Positions 37,271-47,838 are shown, counted from the stretch's first letter. The stretch: 64,000 bases of DNA from Palaemon carinicauda (GCF_036898095.1 NC_090768.1:50213465-50277464); one strand, 5' to 3'. Program-made: numbers and translations. Notes: generated from the letters alone by a model not told the origin.

Positions 37271-38581
37271 TTGACAGTTTACAGACTGTGCAGCAGTATC
37301 ATGATCTTGTGTCCGGCTCCGTCAGACGACTGGCTTTTAAGAGCTCCCTCAAGTCGTCGCTGTCTGGAGATTTTCAAATGGACTATGGATCTGACCAAGG
37401 AACTGGGCCTCCTGGTCAATTTTGAGGAGTCTCAGCTCGTTCCATCCCAGACCATTGTCTCCTTGGGTATGGATCTTCAGAGTCGAGCTTTTCGGACTTG
37501 TCCGTCGGCCCCAAGGATCTTCCAAGCCCTAGAATGCATCCAGAGCATGCTGAGAAGGAACCGATGCTTAGTCAGGCAGTGGATGAGTCTAACAGGGACA
37601 CTTTCATCGCTGGCCCTGTTCATCGAGTTAGGGAGACTCCACCTCCGCCCCCTTCAGTATCATCTAGCTGCTCACTGGATAAAGGACATGACGCTAGAGA
37701 CGGGCTCAGTTCCTGTTTCCGAAGAGATGAGGTCTACTCTAACGTGGTGGAAGAACAGCATTCTTCTCAAGGAAGGTCTACCATTGGCTGTTCAGTCCTC
37801 CGACCACCGTCTCTTCTCGGACGCATCGGACACGGGCTGGGGTGCGACACTGGACGGACAGGAATGCTCGGGAACATGGAATCAGGAGCAAAGGACACTT
37901 CACATCTATTGCAAGGAGTTGTTGGCAGTTCATTTGGCCTTGATAAACTTCAAGTCCCTCCAGCTTAACAAGGTGGTGGAGGTGAACTCCGACTACACCA
38001 CAGCCTTGGCTTACATCTCCAAGCAGGGAGGGACTCATTTGAGGAAGTTGTTCGAGATCGCAAGGGACCTCCTCATTTGGTCAAAAGATCGAAAGCTCAC
38101 GCTGGTAACGAGGCTCATTCAGGGCGATATGAATGTCATGGCAGATCGCCTCAGCCGGAAGGGTCAGGTCTTCCCCACAGAGTGGACCCTTCACAAGAAT
38201 GTTTGCAGCAGACTTTGGGCCCTGTGGGATCAGCCAACCATAGATCTATTCGCTACCTCGATGACCAAGAGGCTCCTCTTGTATTGTTCTCCGATTCCAG
38301 ACCCAGCAGCAGTTCGCGTGGATGCCTTTCTGCTGGATTGGTCCCATCTCAACCTGTATGCATTCCCGCCGTTCAAGATTGTCAACAGGGTACTTCAGAA
38401 GTTCGCCTCTCACAAAGGGACACGGCTGACGTTGGTTGCTCCCCTCTGGCCCGCGAGAGAATGTTTCACTGAGGTACTGCAATGGCTGGTCGACGTTCCC
38501 AGGACTCTTCCTCCTAGAGTGGACCTTCTGCGTCAACCTCACGTAAAGAAGGTACTCCCAACCTCCACGCTCTTCGTCTGA
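37271..38581 (+). pseudogene. Truncated RT / RNase H / linker of DIRS A
   Basis: A 436-codon open frame that begins only at RT motif C (DDWLLRAPS). The fingers and palm motifs A and B are lost by a deletion shared with copy B. RT thumb (GLLVNFEESQLVPSQTIVSL), RNase H (LFSDASDTGWGATLDGQE, CKELLAVHLAL, NSDYTTALAYISKQGG) and linker (TIDLFATS, DAFLLDWSHLNLYAFPPF) are continuous. It cannot make an active reverse transcriptase. RNase H has Tyr where copy C has Asn in the SDNTTALAY motif. Confidence 0.85.
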
Positions 38582-39654
38582 CTGCCTTCAGACTATCGAA
38601 AGACTCTCAAGAGCTAGAGGCTTTTCGAAGGAGGCAGCCAGAGCGATTGCCAGAGCAAGGACGACATCCACTCTCAGAGTCTATCAGTCTTTATGGGAAG
38701 TCTTCCGAAGCTGGTGCAAGGCCAATGCAGTTTTTCCTCAACCAGTACCAATGTAACCCAGATTGCTGACTTCCTGTTACATCTAAGGAACGTAAGCTCC
38801 CTATCAGCTCCTACGATCAAGGGTTACAGAAGTTTGTTGGCAGCGGTTTTCCGCCACAGAGGCTTGGATCTTTCCTCCAACAAAGATCTACAGGACCTCC
38901 TTAGGTCTTTTGAGACCTCAAAGGAACGTCGGTTGTCCACTCCAGGCTGGAATCTAGACGTGGTCCTAAGGTTCCCTATGTCTTCAGGATTTGAACCGCT
39001 CCAATCAGCCTCTTTTAAGGACCTCACATTAAAAAACTCTTTTCCTCGTGTGCTTAGCAACAGGTAAAAGAGTAAGTGAGATCCATGCCTTCAGCAGGAA
39101 CATAGGTTTCACATCTGAAACGGCTACATGTTCCTTACAGCTCGGTTTTTTGGCTAAAAACGAGCTTCCTTCCCGTCCTTGGCCTAAGTCGTTCGAGATC
39201 CCAAGCCTGTCCAACATGGTGGGGAACGAACTGGAGAGAGTACTTTGCCCAGTTAGAGCTCTTAAGTACCATCTAAAGGTCAAAACCATTACGAGGACAA
39301 TCAGAAGCCTTATGGTGTGCTATCAAGAAGCCTTCTCTACCAATGTCTAAGAACTCAGTTTCTTACTACATCAGGCTTCTGATTAGAGAAGCAAATTCTC
39401 ATCTGAAGGAAGAAGACCTTGCTTTGCTGAAGGTAAGGACACATGAAGTGAGAGCTGTGGCTACTTCAGTGGCCTTCAAACAGAACCGTTCTCTGCAGAG
39501 TGTTATGGATGCAACCTATTGGAGAAACAAGTCAGTGTTCGCATCATTCTATCTCAAAGATGTCCAGTCTCTTTACGAGTACTGCTACACCCTGGGTCTA
39601 TTCGTAGCAACGAATGCAGTAGTAGGCGAGGGCTCAGCCACTACATTCCCATAA
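38530..39654 (+). pseudogene. Tyrosine recombinase of DIRS A, frameshifted
   Basis: YR sequence is split over at least four frames. The N-terminal part reads up to about 38730, then 38736-39067 (TQIADFLLHLRNV, APTIKGYRSLLAAVF), 39048-39350 (CLATGKRVSEIHAFS with the first catalytic Arg) and 39343-39654 (HEVRAVATSVAF, ATYWRNKSVFASFYL with Trp and Tyr). Each break is a small indel compared with copy C. The catalytic residues survive but no full-length protein can be read. Confidence 0.9.
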
Positions 39655-40039
39655 TCCCATAACTTTTTAACCTTTCTCTTGAATACTTTTTATGGGTTGT
39701 ACGGTCGGCTAAGAAGCCTTCCACATCCTTGTTGATTTGGCGGGTGGTCAATTCTTTCTTGAGAAGCGCCAAGGTTAAAGGTTGTGATGAGGTCCTTTAG
39801 TATGGGTTGCAGCCCTGTATACTTTAGCACCTTTGAGTTGATTCAGCCTCCCAAGAGGAACGCTGCGCTCAGTAAGGAAGACGATCTTATTAAAGGCAGA
39901 GTAACGGTTCAAGTCGACTTCCTTACCAGGTACTTATTATTTCATTGTTATTGTGGATAACTGATTATATGAAATATGGGATACTTAGCTATCCTTTAAT
40001 CTTGTACACTGGTTTTCACCCACCCCCCTGGGTGTGAAT

Positions 40040-40130
40040 CAGCTACATGATTATCGGGTAAGTTTAATATTGAAAAATGTTATTTTTATTAATAAAATAA
40101 ATTTTTGAATATACTTACCCGATAATCATG
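40040..40130 (+). repeat. ICR of DIRS A
   Basis: CAGCTACATGATTATCGGGT...AATATTGAAAA is the reverse complement of the left tip. ATGTTATTTTTATTAATAAA...CCCGATAATCATG is the reverse complement of the right tip. Both are exact by eye. Confidence 0.9.
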
Positions 40131-40174
40131 ATTTAATCGACCCTCCCTTCCTCCCCATAGAGAACCAGTGGACC

Positions 40175-40332
40175 GAGGAATAATTGAGGAGGTGTCAACA
40201 AGAAGTACTTGAGTACCTGGCCACAGGTGGCGCTGGTAAATACACCCCCTTCTAGTATTGTGATAGCTGGCGTATCCCTCCATAGAATTCTGTCGGGCAA
40301 CGGAGTTGACAGCTACATGATTATCGGGTAAG
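40175..40332 (+). repeat. Right inverted terminal repeat of DIRS A
   Basis: Reverse-complement partner of 33521-33678. It is followed by the 37-bp unique right tip (TATATTCAAAAATTTATTTT ... AATAACAT) that is mirrored in the ICR. Confidence 0.9.
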
Positions 40333-40369
40333 TATATTCAAAAATTTATTTTATTAATAAAAATAACAT

Positions 40370-41092
40370 TTTTCCCAAGTGCAGTAGCAGTGGTTACTGC
40401 AATAAGCTGCCAAAACAAACTATGGTACTTAACATTGGTAAGGGTGAAGTAGCAACGTCAGTCATGTTGAAATAACGAGAAACTCTTCGAAAAACACTGT
40501 GCAAAAACAATCTCAACTTGCGAGCAAGTCCAAAATCAGAAGGATGACCTGGTAAGCGCGAGTGGTAGGTGTCGGTAGGGTAACCCAACTGTATTCTCTA
40601 AGGCCTGTCACGGCCCTCCCCTTTGATGAAGGGATTATCTAAATGGAAGACAGCCTGTGAATAGTGGTTTACACACGCCCTTGTTAGATATACGACACCA
40701 ACAAGGTGCTTGCGGGAGGGTTGTAACCTCTGCATTCCATGCTTTTATCTTTCTCTATTATATTTGGAAGATTTATATTAGAAAAGAAGGACTTTCACCG
40801 GGCGTCACAGGTCTCTCCCCAGAAATAGATTTTTCCTTCGTCAAAATCCCTTTATTATTATTATTATTATAATAATAATAATAGACTGTGCTAAAGGTAC
40901 ACTAAACAAAATAACATCATGATTATACTGTACAAGTGATTTTCTTTTTCTTATATGTTACGTAAGATAAACTATCCAATCTTTTAATAGCAATCAAGAG
41001 AGAGAAAGAGAGAGCATGCAAAAGGATCGATCAGTGTTTTTCGATGATACCATCTTGTTAGAAGAAATGAGGATTATTGCTGAAATGATATT
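40370..41092. other. Spacer between DIRS A and B with a repeat end
   Basis: No gene recognised. 40793-40853 is the reverse complement of 58458-58520 (GGGATTTTGACGAAGGAAAA, TCTATTTCTGGG), i.e. the end of another dispersed element. An ATT/AAT palindromic microsatellite follows at 40851-40881. The part 40370-40790 may belong to that element or to the relic at 31385-33506; I cannot tell. Confidence 0.55.
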
Positions 41093-41106
41093 TTTTCAAT
41101 ATTAAT

Positions 41107-41263
41107 CTTACCCGATAATCATGTAGCTGTCAACTCTGTTGCCGACAGAAATCTACGGTCGGGATACGCCAGCGATCGCTATACAGGTGGGGGTGAACAC
41201 CACAGCGCCATCTGTGGTCAGGTACTCTAGTACTTCTTGTCAACACCACCTCAATTTTTCCTC
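41107..41263 (+). repeat. Left inverted terminal repeat of DIRS B
   Basis: CTTACCCGATAATCATGTAG to CTCAATTTTTCCTC. It differs from the repeat of copy A at many internal positions (for example CGATCGCTATACAGG), but pairs almost perfectly with its own right repeat. Confidence 0.9.
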
Positions 41264-43099
41264 TGTCGTGCCTCCGGCTAGACCTACATGGATACGCTGT
41301 TGATTCTGGAGTTATTGCTCACGATTTGGTGATGTATTTGCTCTAGAGTTTAGCCTTCGCTATTCAGGAAGCTATATCATTAGCTTAGCAAGTTTTTGGA
41401 ATTAATTTGATTTAATTGTTGATTTAATTTTGGTACGAAGAGAGTATGAACTCTCTTTCACTTTTAAATGGCCGACCCTTCCCTTAGACGGAAGTGTTGG
41501 TGTCGAAGAGAGTATAGACTCTCTTAATTTTGCTTAACAAAGTTATAGAATTATTTTATATCTCTCCGCCTTTTATAGGCCTCTTTGATTAACTTCCTTT
41601 TTTTATAAACTTATTTAAATTAATTTTTATATTTGTTTATATTCGACCTTTCCTAATAGTAGGCGGTCTTTTCTTGGTACCGAAGTTAATTAACTTTGAG
41701 CCCGTCATTTCGTTTTTACCTGTTAACATATTAAGCTATTTTGATGTTTTTGAAAGAATTTCTTTGATAGTCTTGTACTGTTTTCAAAGTTGAACTAACG
41801 TTTTGTTTTGTCTCTGCAGTTGTTGACGTTCAGAACGTTCAACTTGCGCTCTATCGTTACGATAGAGAGAGAGTCTATCACGGTGTCACGTTGCAGTAAG
41901 AGTAAACCGATTCTAGCGTTTTGTTCATTCTTTCTTAGCTTAAATGGTTCTATTCTAATAAAGGAACTTTTTATTTGGGAAACCTTTCAGTTTTTTTCCT
42001 TTAACAATATATGTTTTAACGATATATATAATTGGGCTCTTCTCTCAGGTGCTAAGTCAAGAGAGAGAGAGAGAGAGATAGAGACGGAGGGAGAGAGAGG
42101 AGGATAAACGTTTCGTTCAAGCGGGTAACGTTGTTATCGTTTTTGTTCTTCTCCCTAGTCTCTTTAGGGGAAGAAGGTAAACGTTTCTAGAGTTTTATTC
42201 TTGTTCTCAGACTTTATGCGGTGAGAGATTTTAAACGTAGTTTATTTGATCTAGTGTTTAATCTCTTTTCCAGCCACTGAATTATTTATCTTTCATTATG
42301 TTTTTCTGTTACATTGTAATACTGTTTTCGCAATTACTAACTTTTAATGAAGGATAGAATTGCGTGTTTCAGGTACAAACCACTTAAAGTTTCGAGTTCA
42401 GTGAAATAAGTGCAAACAGAAAATCAAAAGTGATAAAGTGATAAGCGCAAAGTTTTACAGTGTTGCGTTCGAGGGTTCGTCTGTTCGTGCCAGTTGTTCG
42501 CCTAGTCTGGGACCTCTTACAAGCTCCCAAGTCCAGGGGAGAAGTAATGTCGAAGGACTTATGGGTTCAGCAGGCCTTGATCGACGAACAGACGTTTCCC
42601 TCCGTGGTTTCGGGTGTAACCAACTCACGTAGCCGACGTGATCACCCCACCCACACAAAGACGAGAGAGCCCATTTATTCCTCGTCTGCGGAAGAGGTTT
42701 CTCGCAGAAACCATGGACCAAATCTTGCAGCTTTTAAGTGCAAGTCGGTCCCTTCCGCGCAAGTCCAACTCCTAGGTGGTGCCATTAGCACTGGGTCAGT
42801 TCGGACTTGCTGCAGTACGACAACTGCACACCTCCCAGAGAGGCAAGGTGGTATCGCAACAGACAGTAACTCCGTCTGTTGCCGCACCAGCTGTTTTAGA
42901 CCTTCAGTTTCAACGGACAGTAGCTCCGTTTGTTGTTGTCTTTCTTAAACTCTAGTGGTCTATGCTGCTGACAATGCAGTCTCAGCTTGCGGTGTTGATG
43001 CAGGAGTTTCAGGCAGAGAAGGTTAACACACCTCCTCCTGCGAGCGCTCCTCCACCTCTACGCAGTCCAGCCTGCCAGACGTATGATGTTGAGGTTCCT

Positions 43100-43570
43100 C
43101 AAGCTACCTCCATGCGTGAGCTGCCGCATTGGGAGTTGCCAGATACCAGCTCTGTGCAGCAACCTCCACTTTCCTTGAGGCAGGAGCCTCTTGCCACGCG
43201 GCAACCTCCTCAACACTTGAGGCAGGAGCCTTATGCTTTGCAGCAACCTCCTCTACCCTTGAGGTAGGAGCCTAATGCGTTGCGACTACCTCCTCCATCC
43301 TCGAGGCAACTACCTCTTGCGGTGCGACAACCTCCACCATCCTCGAGGCAGCAACCTCAACTCCACCTCTGCGCAGTCCACCCTGCCAGACGTATGAAGT
43401 TGAGGTTCCTCAACCTACCTCCACGCGTGAGCTGCCGCATTGGGAGTTGCCAGATACCAGCGCTATGCAGCAACCTCTCGCGTTGCGGCAACCTCCACCA
43501 TCCTTGAGGCAGCAACCTCAACTCTTGCGGCAGCCACCTCCACTCTTGAGGCAAGAACCTCAACTCTTGA
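43100..43570 (+). repeat. Imperfect ~30-36-bp repeats in gag of DIRS B
   Basis: CAACCTCC(T/A)C(C/A), CTTGAGGCA(G/A) and GAGCCT(C/T)A/T blocks recur irregularly. In addition a larger segment (CAGTCCA(G/C)CCTGCCAGACG ... GGGAGTTGCCAGATACCAGC) occurs twice at about 43063-43155 and 43375-43465. This is the homologous place to the repeat arrays of copy A. Confidence 0.75.
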
Positions 43571-43851
43571 ATGGGCTCTCGTGGCATGGTTGGTTTCGAC
43601 CTGGCCTTTCATTAGAAGGGGCTAGCGTTCGATCCCAAGTATGAGGTAGAAATTTATTTCTATTTGAACACGATGTTGTGTTGATATTTATCCATATTGA
43701 CTCATTAGGGGTAATTTGAATGAATTACTACCAATTGTGTCACGTGGTGGCCCGGGGAAATCTGGTAAAACTCGCTGGTAAAGAGACTGATGTCTCACCA
43801 GGTAAATCCTCGGACAGCTAGATTAGTGTCAGGTTCAGATTTCTTTAAAAA
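43571..43851 (+). mobile_element. tRNA-derived SINE inserted in DIRS B
   Basis: The insertion interrupts the gag repeats of copy B. It starts with a tRNA-like head: an A-box-like CTCGTGGCATGGTTGG and, about 40 bp on, a B-box-like GCGTTCGATCCC. A body with GTGGCCCGGGGAAATCTGGT and GATGTCTCACCAGG follows, and it ends in a short A-run (TTTAAAAAA). No clear target duplication was found. The repeat array of copy B resumes directly after it. It is not a functional tRNA, since no full cloverleaf or 3' acceptor stem is evident. Confidence 0.6.
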
Positions 43852-43859
43852 ATCCTCCT

Positions 43860-44190
43860 CTACCCATGAGGCAGCCTCATGCTTATGAGGAGCCTCATGC
43901 TATGCGGCATCCTCCTCAAACCATGAGGCAGGAGCCTCATGCTATGCGGCAACCGCCTCAATCCATGAGGCAGGAGCCTCATATTATGCGGCATCCTCCT
44001 CAACGCATGCGGCATAAGCCTCATCCCTTGCAGCTTGAGCCTCATCCCATGCAGCATGAGTCTCATACCATGCAGCATGAGCCTCATCCCATGCAGCATG
44101 AGCCTCATCCCATGCAGCATAAGCCGCACGCCATGCAACATGCTCTGCTTACCTTACAGCATGCTCTACATACAGCATGCTCTGCATACC
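43860..44190 (+). repeat. 18-33-bp tandem repeats in gag of DIRS B
   Basis: First ATGAGGCAGGAGCCTCATGC-type units, then 18-bp CCCATGCAGCATGAGCCTCAT-related units, then CATGCTCTGC(T/A)TAC units like those in copy A at 36590-36735. The succession shows stepwise local amplification. Confidence 0.8.
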
Positions 44191-44795
44191 TTACCGCATG
44201 CTTCTCAGTCACACATCTTTGGTTGTTGCCAACTCACTAGACTGTCAAGCAGTTTCATACGTTGCCTTCTAGTCTGCTGCTTTTGCACCAGTGAAACCCT
44301 CACTGAGAGAACTTAGCTTTTCTCGGATATGGTTCCTGTAGATGAGAAAGTGCTATTCTCCCTCCTTCTGATTTTCCCTTGAGGACTCTGTCATTTGGAG
44401 AGGAGCCTTTAGCTGCTTAGCCTCCTATGGACTTTTATTTAAGCATAGCATGCTTCCAGGGAGGGTAATGGTTCCACTTCAGTCGCTAACCCCGTCTGTT
44501 ACCACACCTGCTCCCATAGACCTTGAGCTGTGTTGCAAGACATGCAGTCCAAGCTTAGTCCTTGTTAGAGGATTTTTTGTTTACGGAGTCAGTGTGTCAC
44601 TGGGAAGACGTTCAACAACCAGCAGAAGTGTCTTGTTGTGACGCAGTGCGGCAACCTCAGCAACCCGATAAGGAGTTGTCTGTACGACCCAGACAGTCTA
44701 GACAACTTCGGGTTGTCACTGTACTTCCTCGCTTCCCCATGGTTGACAGTTCACAGACTGTGCAGCAGTACCATGATCTTGTGTCCGGCTCCGTC

Positions 44796-46020
44796 AGACG
44801 ACTAGCTTTTAAGAGCTCCCACAAGTCGTCGCTGTCTGGAGATTCTCAGATGGACTATGGATCTGACCAAGGAACTGGGCCTCCTGGTCAATTTTGAGGA
44901 GTCCCAGCTCGTCCCATCCCAGACCATTGTCTACCTGGGTATGGATCTTCAGAGTCGAGCTTTTCGGGCTTTTCCGTCGGCCCCAAAGATATACTAAGCC
45001 CTAGATTGCATCCAGAGCATGCTGAGAAGGAACCGATGCTCAGTCAGGTAGTGGATGAGTCTAACAGGGACACTTTCATCGCTGGCACTGTTCATCGAGT
45101 TAGGGAGACCCCACCTCCCCCCTTCAGTATCATCTAGCGGCTCACTGGATAAAGGACATGACGCTAGAGACGATCTCAGTTCCTGTTTCCGAAGAGAGGA
45201 GGTCTACTCTCACGTGGTGAAAGAACAGCTTTCTTCTCAAGGAAGTCTACCTTTGGCTGTTCAGAAACCCGACCGCCGTCTCTTCTCTGACGCATCAGAC
45301 ACGGGCTGGGGTGCGACTTTGGACGGACAGGAATGCTCGGGAACATGGAATCAGGAGCTAAGGACACTTCACATCTATTGCAAGGAGCTGTTGGCGGTTC
45401 ATCTGACCTTGATAAACTTCAAGTCCCTCCAGCTTAACAAGGTGGTGGAGGTGGACTCTGACAACACCACAGCCTTGGCTTACATCTCCAAGCAGGGAGG
45501 GACTCATTCGTGGAAGTTGTTCTAGATCGCAAGGGACCTCCTCATCTGGTTAAAAGATCGAAAGCTCACGCTGGTAACGAGGTTCATTCAGGGCGATATG
45601 AATGTCATGGCAGATCGCCTTAGCCGGAAGGGTCAGGTCATCCCCACAGAGTGGACCCTTCACAAGAATGTTTGCAGCAGACTTTGGGCCCTGTGGGGTC
45701 AGCCAACCATAGATCTGTTCGCTACCTCGATAACCTAGAGGCTCCCGTTGTATTGTTCTCCGATTCCAGACCCAGCAGCAGTTCACGTGGATGCTTTTCT
45801 GCTGGATTGGTCCCATCTCGACCTGTATGCATTCCCGCCGTTCAAGATTGTCAACAGGGTACTTCAGAAGTTCGCCTCTCGCAAAGGGACACGGCTGACG
45901 TTGGTTGGCTCCGCTCTGGCCCGCGAGAGAATGGTTCATAGAGGTACTGCAATGGCTGGTCGACATTCCCAGGACTCTTCCTCTAGGAGTGGACCTTCTA
46001 CGTCTACCTCACGTAAAGAA
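44796..46020 (+). pseudogene. Truncated RT / RNase H / linker of DIRS B
   Basis: Starts at RT motif C (GACGACTAGC: the Trp codon of YLDDW is TAG here). Several stops follow. 45055-45525 holds RNase H (FSDASDTGWGATLDGQECSG, DSDNTTALAYISKQGG) and ends at TAG where copy A has GAG. The linker resumes after TAG at 45736. An extra base near 45906 fuses the linker to the YR frame. Confidence 0.85.
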
Positions 46021-47122
46021 GGTACATCCAAACCTCCACGCTCTTCGTCTGACTGCCTTCAGACTTTCGAAAGACTCTCAAGAGCTAGGGGCTTTTCGAA
46101 GGAGGCAGCCAGAGCGATTGCCAGAGCAAGGAGGACATCCACTCTCAGAGTCTATCAGTCTAAAGGGGAAGTCTTCCGAAGCTGGTACAAGGCCAATACA
46201 GTTTCCTCATCCAGTACCACTGTAACCCAGATTGCTGACTTCCTGTTACATCTAAGGAACGTAAGATCCCTTTCAGCTCCTACGATTAAGGGTTACAGAA
46301 GTATGTTGGCAGCGGTTTTCCGCCACAGAGGCTTGGATCTTTCCACCAACAAAGATCTACAGGACCTCCTTAGGTCTTTTAAGACCTCAAAGGAACGTCG
46401 GTTGTCCACTCCAGGCTGGAATCTAGACGTGGTCCTAAGGTTCCTTATGTCATCAAGATTTGAACCTCTCCAATCAGCCTCTTTTGAGGACCTCACATTA
46501 AAAACTCTTATCCTCGTGTGCTTGACAACAGCTAAAAGAGTAAGTGAGATCCACGCCTTCAGCAGGAACATAGTTTTCACATCTGAAACGGCTACATGTT
46601 CCTTGCAGCTCGGTTTTTTGCTAAAACGAGCTTCCTTCACGTCCTTGGCCTAAGTCGTTCGAGATCCCAAGCCTGTCCAACTTGGTGGGGGACGAACTGG
46701 AGAGAGTACTTTGCCCAGTTAGAGCTCTTAGGTACTATCTAAAAAGGTCATAACCTTTACGAGGACAATCAGAAGCCTTATGGTGGGCTATCAAGAAGCC
46801 TTCTCTTCCAAGGTCTAAGAACTCAGTTTCTTACCTATTCAGGCTCCTGATTAGGGAAGCACATTCTCATCTGAAGGAAGAAGACCTTGCTTTGCTGAAG
46901 GTAAGGACACATGAAGTGAGAGCTGTGGCTACTTCAGTGGCCCTCAAACAGAACCGTTCTCTGCAGAGTGTTATGGATGCAACCTATTGGAGAAGCAAGT
47001 CAGTGTTCGCATCATTCTATCTCAAAGATGTCCAGTCTCTTTACGAGAACTGCTACACCCTGGGACCATTCGTAGCAACGAATGCAGTAGTAGGCGGGGG
47101 CTCAGCCACTACATTCCCATAA
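45748..47122 (+). pseudogene. Linker-YR fusion of DIRS B, frameshifted
   Basis: 45748-46653 is a 301-codon open frame running from the linker (IPDPAAVHVDAFLLDWSHL) into the YR N-terminal half and the first catalytic Arg (TAKRVSEIHAFS), because of an inserted base near 45906. It breaks at about 46620 by loss of a base in the GFLAKNE segment. 46892-47122 then reads HEVRAVATSVAL, ATYWRSKSVFASFYL. A full YR cannot be produced. Confidence 0.85.
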
Positions 47123-47508
47123 TCCCATAACCTTTTTAACCTTTCTCTTGAATACTTTTTATGGGTTGTACGGTCGGCTAAGAAGCCTTCCACATCCTTG
47201 TTGATTTGGCGGGTGGTCAATTCTTTCTTGAGAAGCGCCGAGGTTAAAGGTTGTGATGAGGTCCTTTAGTATGGGTTGCAGCCCTTTATACTTCAGCACC
47301 TAAGAGTCGTTCAGCATCCTAAGAGGACCGCTACGCTCAGTAAGAAAGACGTACTTAATAAAGGCAGAGTAATGGTTCAAGTCGTCTTCCTTACCAGGTA
47401 CTTATTTATTTTATGTTATTTTTGAATAACTAATAAAATAAAATACGGGATACTTAGTTTCTGTGTTAACATGTATGCTGGTCTCCACCCACCACCCTGG
47501 GTGTGAAT

Positions 47509-47599
47509 CAGCTACATGATTATCGGGTAAGATTAATATTGAAAAATGTTATTTTCATTAGTAAAATAAATTTTTGAATATACTTACCCGATAATCATG
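47509..47599 (+). repeat. ICR of DIRS B
   Basis: Reverse complement of both tips of copy B, including its private variants: GGGTAAGATTAATATT mirrors the left tip AATATTAATCTTACCC, and TTTTCATTAGTAAAAT mirrors the right tip ATTTTACTAATGAAAA. Confidence 0.9.
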
Positions 47600-47643
47600 A
47601 TTTAATTGACCCACCCTTTCTCCCCATAGAGAACCAGTGGACC

Positions 47644-47801
47644 GAGGAAAAAATTGAGGTGGTGTTGACAAGAAGTACTAGAGTACCTGACCACAGATGG
47701 CGCTGTGGTGTTCACCCCCACCTGTATAGCGATCGCTGGCGTATCCCGACCGTAGATTTCTGTCGGCAACAGAGTTGACAGCTACATGATTATCGGGTAA
47801 G
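47644..47801 (+). repeat. Right inverted terminal repeat of DIRS B
   Basis: Reverse-complement partner of 41107-41263, with one extra base in the A/T run near its inner end. Confidence 0.9.
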
Positions 47802-47838
47802 TATATTCAAAAATTTATTTTACTAATGAAAATAACAT

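Larger units (their letters stand above)
33894..37325 (+). pseudogene. Gag remnant of DIRS A
   Basis: It starts MADPSLRRKCW, like Gag of copy C, but within 15 codons runs into about 870 bp of AT-rich non-coding DNA that also occurs in copy B (41470-42450). Gag-like sequence resumes at about 34805 (SPGPLASSQAQGR-type segment by nucleotide match to copy C 50270). It continues with stops through 35047, 35250-35489 and 35486-36472 (Pro/Gln/His-rich, expanded repeats). The Cys/His cluster and the capsid-like and basic parts of Gag are absent. Confidence 0.7.
33507..40369 (+). mobile_element. DIRS-type YR retrotransposon, copy A (non-autonomous)
   Basis: 6.86 kb. Left tip TTTTCAATATTAAAC; right tip ...AAAATAACAT. 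Inverted repeats 33521-33678 and 40175-40332 are identical by eye over their 158 bp. ICR at 40040-40130. Inside are a Gag remnant without its N-terminal part, expanded repeats, then a deletion that joins Gag to the RT motif-C region, RNase H, linker, and a YR with several frameshifts. Both flanks show T-runs at the junction, and no target duplication is present. It sits in sense orientation inside SWT1 intron 2 and interrupts the older relic 31385-33506. Confidence 0.9.
42440..44795 (+). pseudogene. Gag remnant of DIRS B
   Basis: After about 950 bp of AT-rich 5' sequence shared with copy A, Gag homology starts near 42460 (matching copy C from about 50240: GAGGGTTCGTCTGTTCGTGC). It continues as broken, Pro/Gln/Arg/Leu-rich frames. 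Two repeat arrays (43100-43570, 43860-44190) and a SINE lie in the middle. It ends at the Gag/RT deletion junction near 44795. No N-terminal Cys/His cluster and no capsid-like part remain. Confidence 0.7.
41093..47838 (+). mobile_element. DIRS-type YR retrotransposon, copy B (non-autonomous)
   Basis: 6.75 kb, same structure and same internal deletion as copy A but at another site and with many private differences. Inverted repeats 41107-41263 and 47644-47801 differ only by one base in a T/A run. ICR 47509-47599. Gag is broken and repeat-expanded, and holds a tRNA-like SINE insertion at about 43571-43851. RT begins at motif C. RNase H, linker and YR contain stops and frameshifts. It ends at an ATT microsatellite (47839-47896). 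Sense orientation in SWT1 intron 2. Confidence 0.9.

Noticed and set aside
40394..40588. 64-codon minus-strand ORF between DIRS A and B
   Set aside because: Short, no recognised domain, no splice or promoter support.
43571..43660. A functional tRNA gene
   Set aside because: Only box-like motifs; no complete cloverleaf pairing was found, and it lies at the head of a SINE-like insert.
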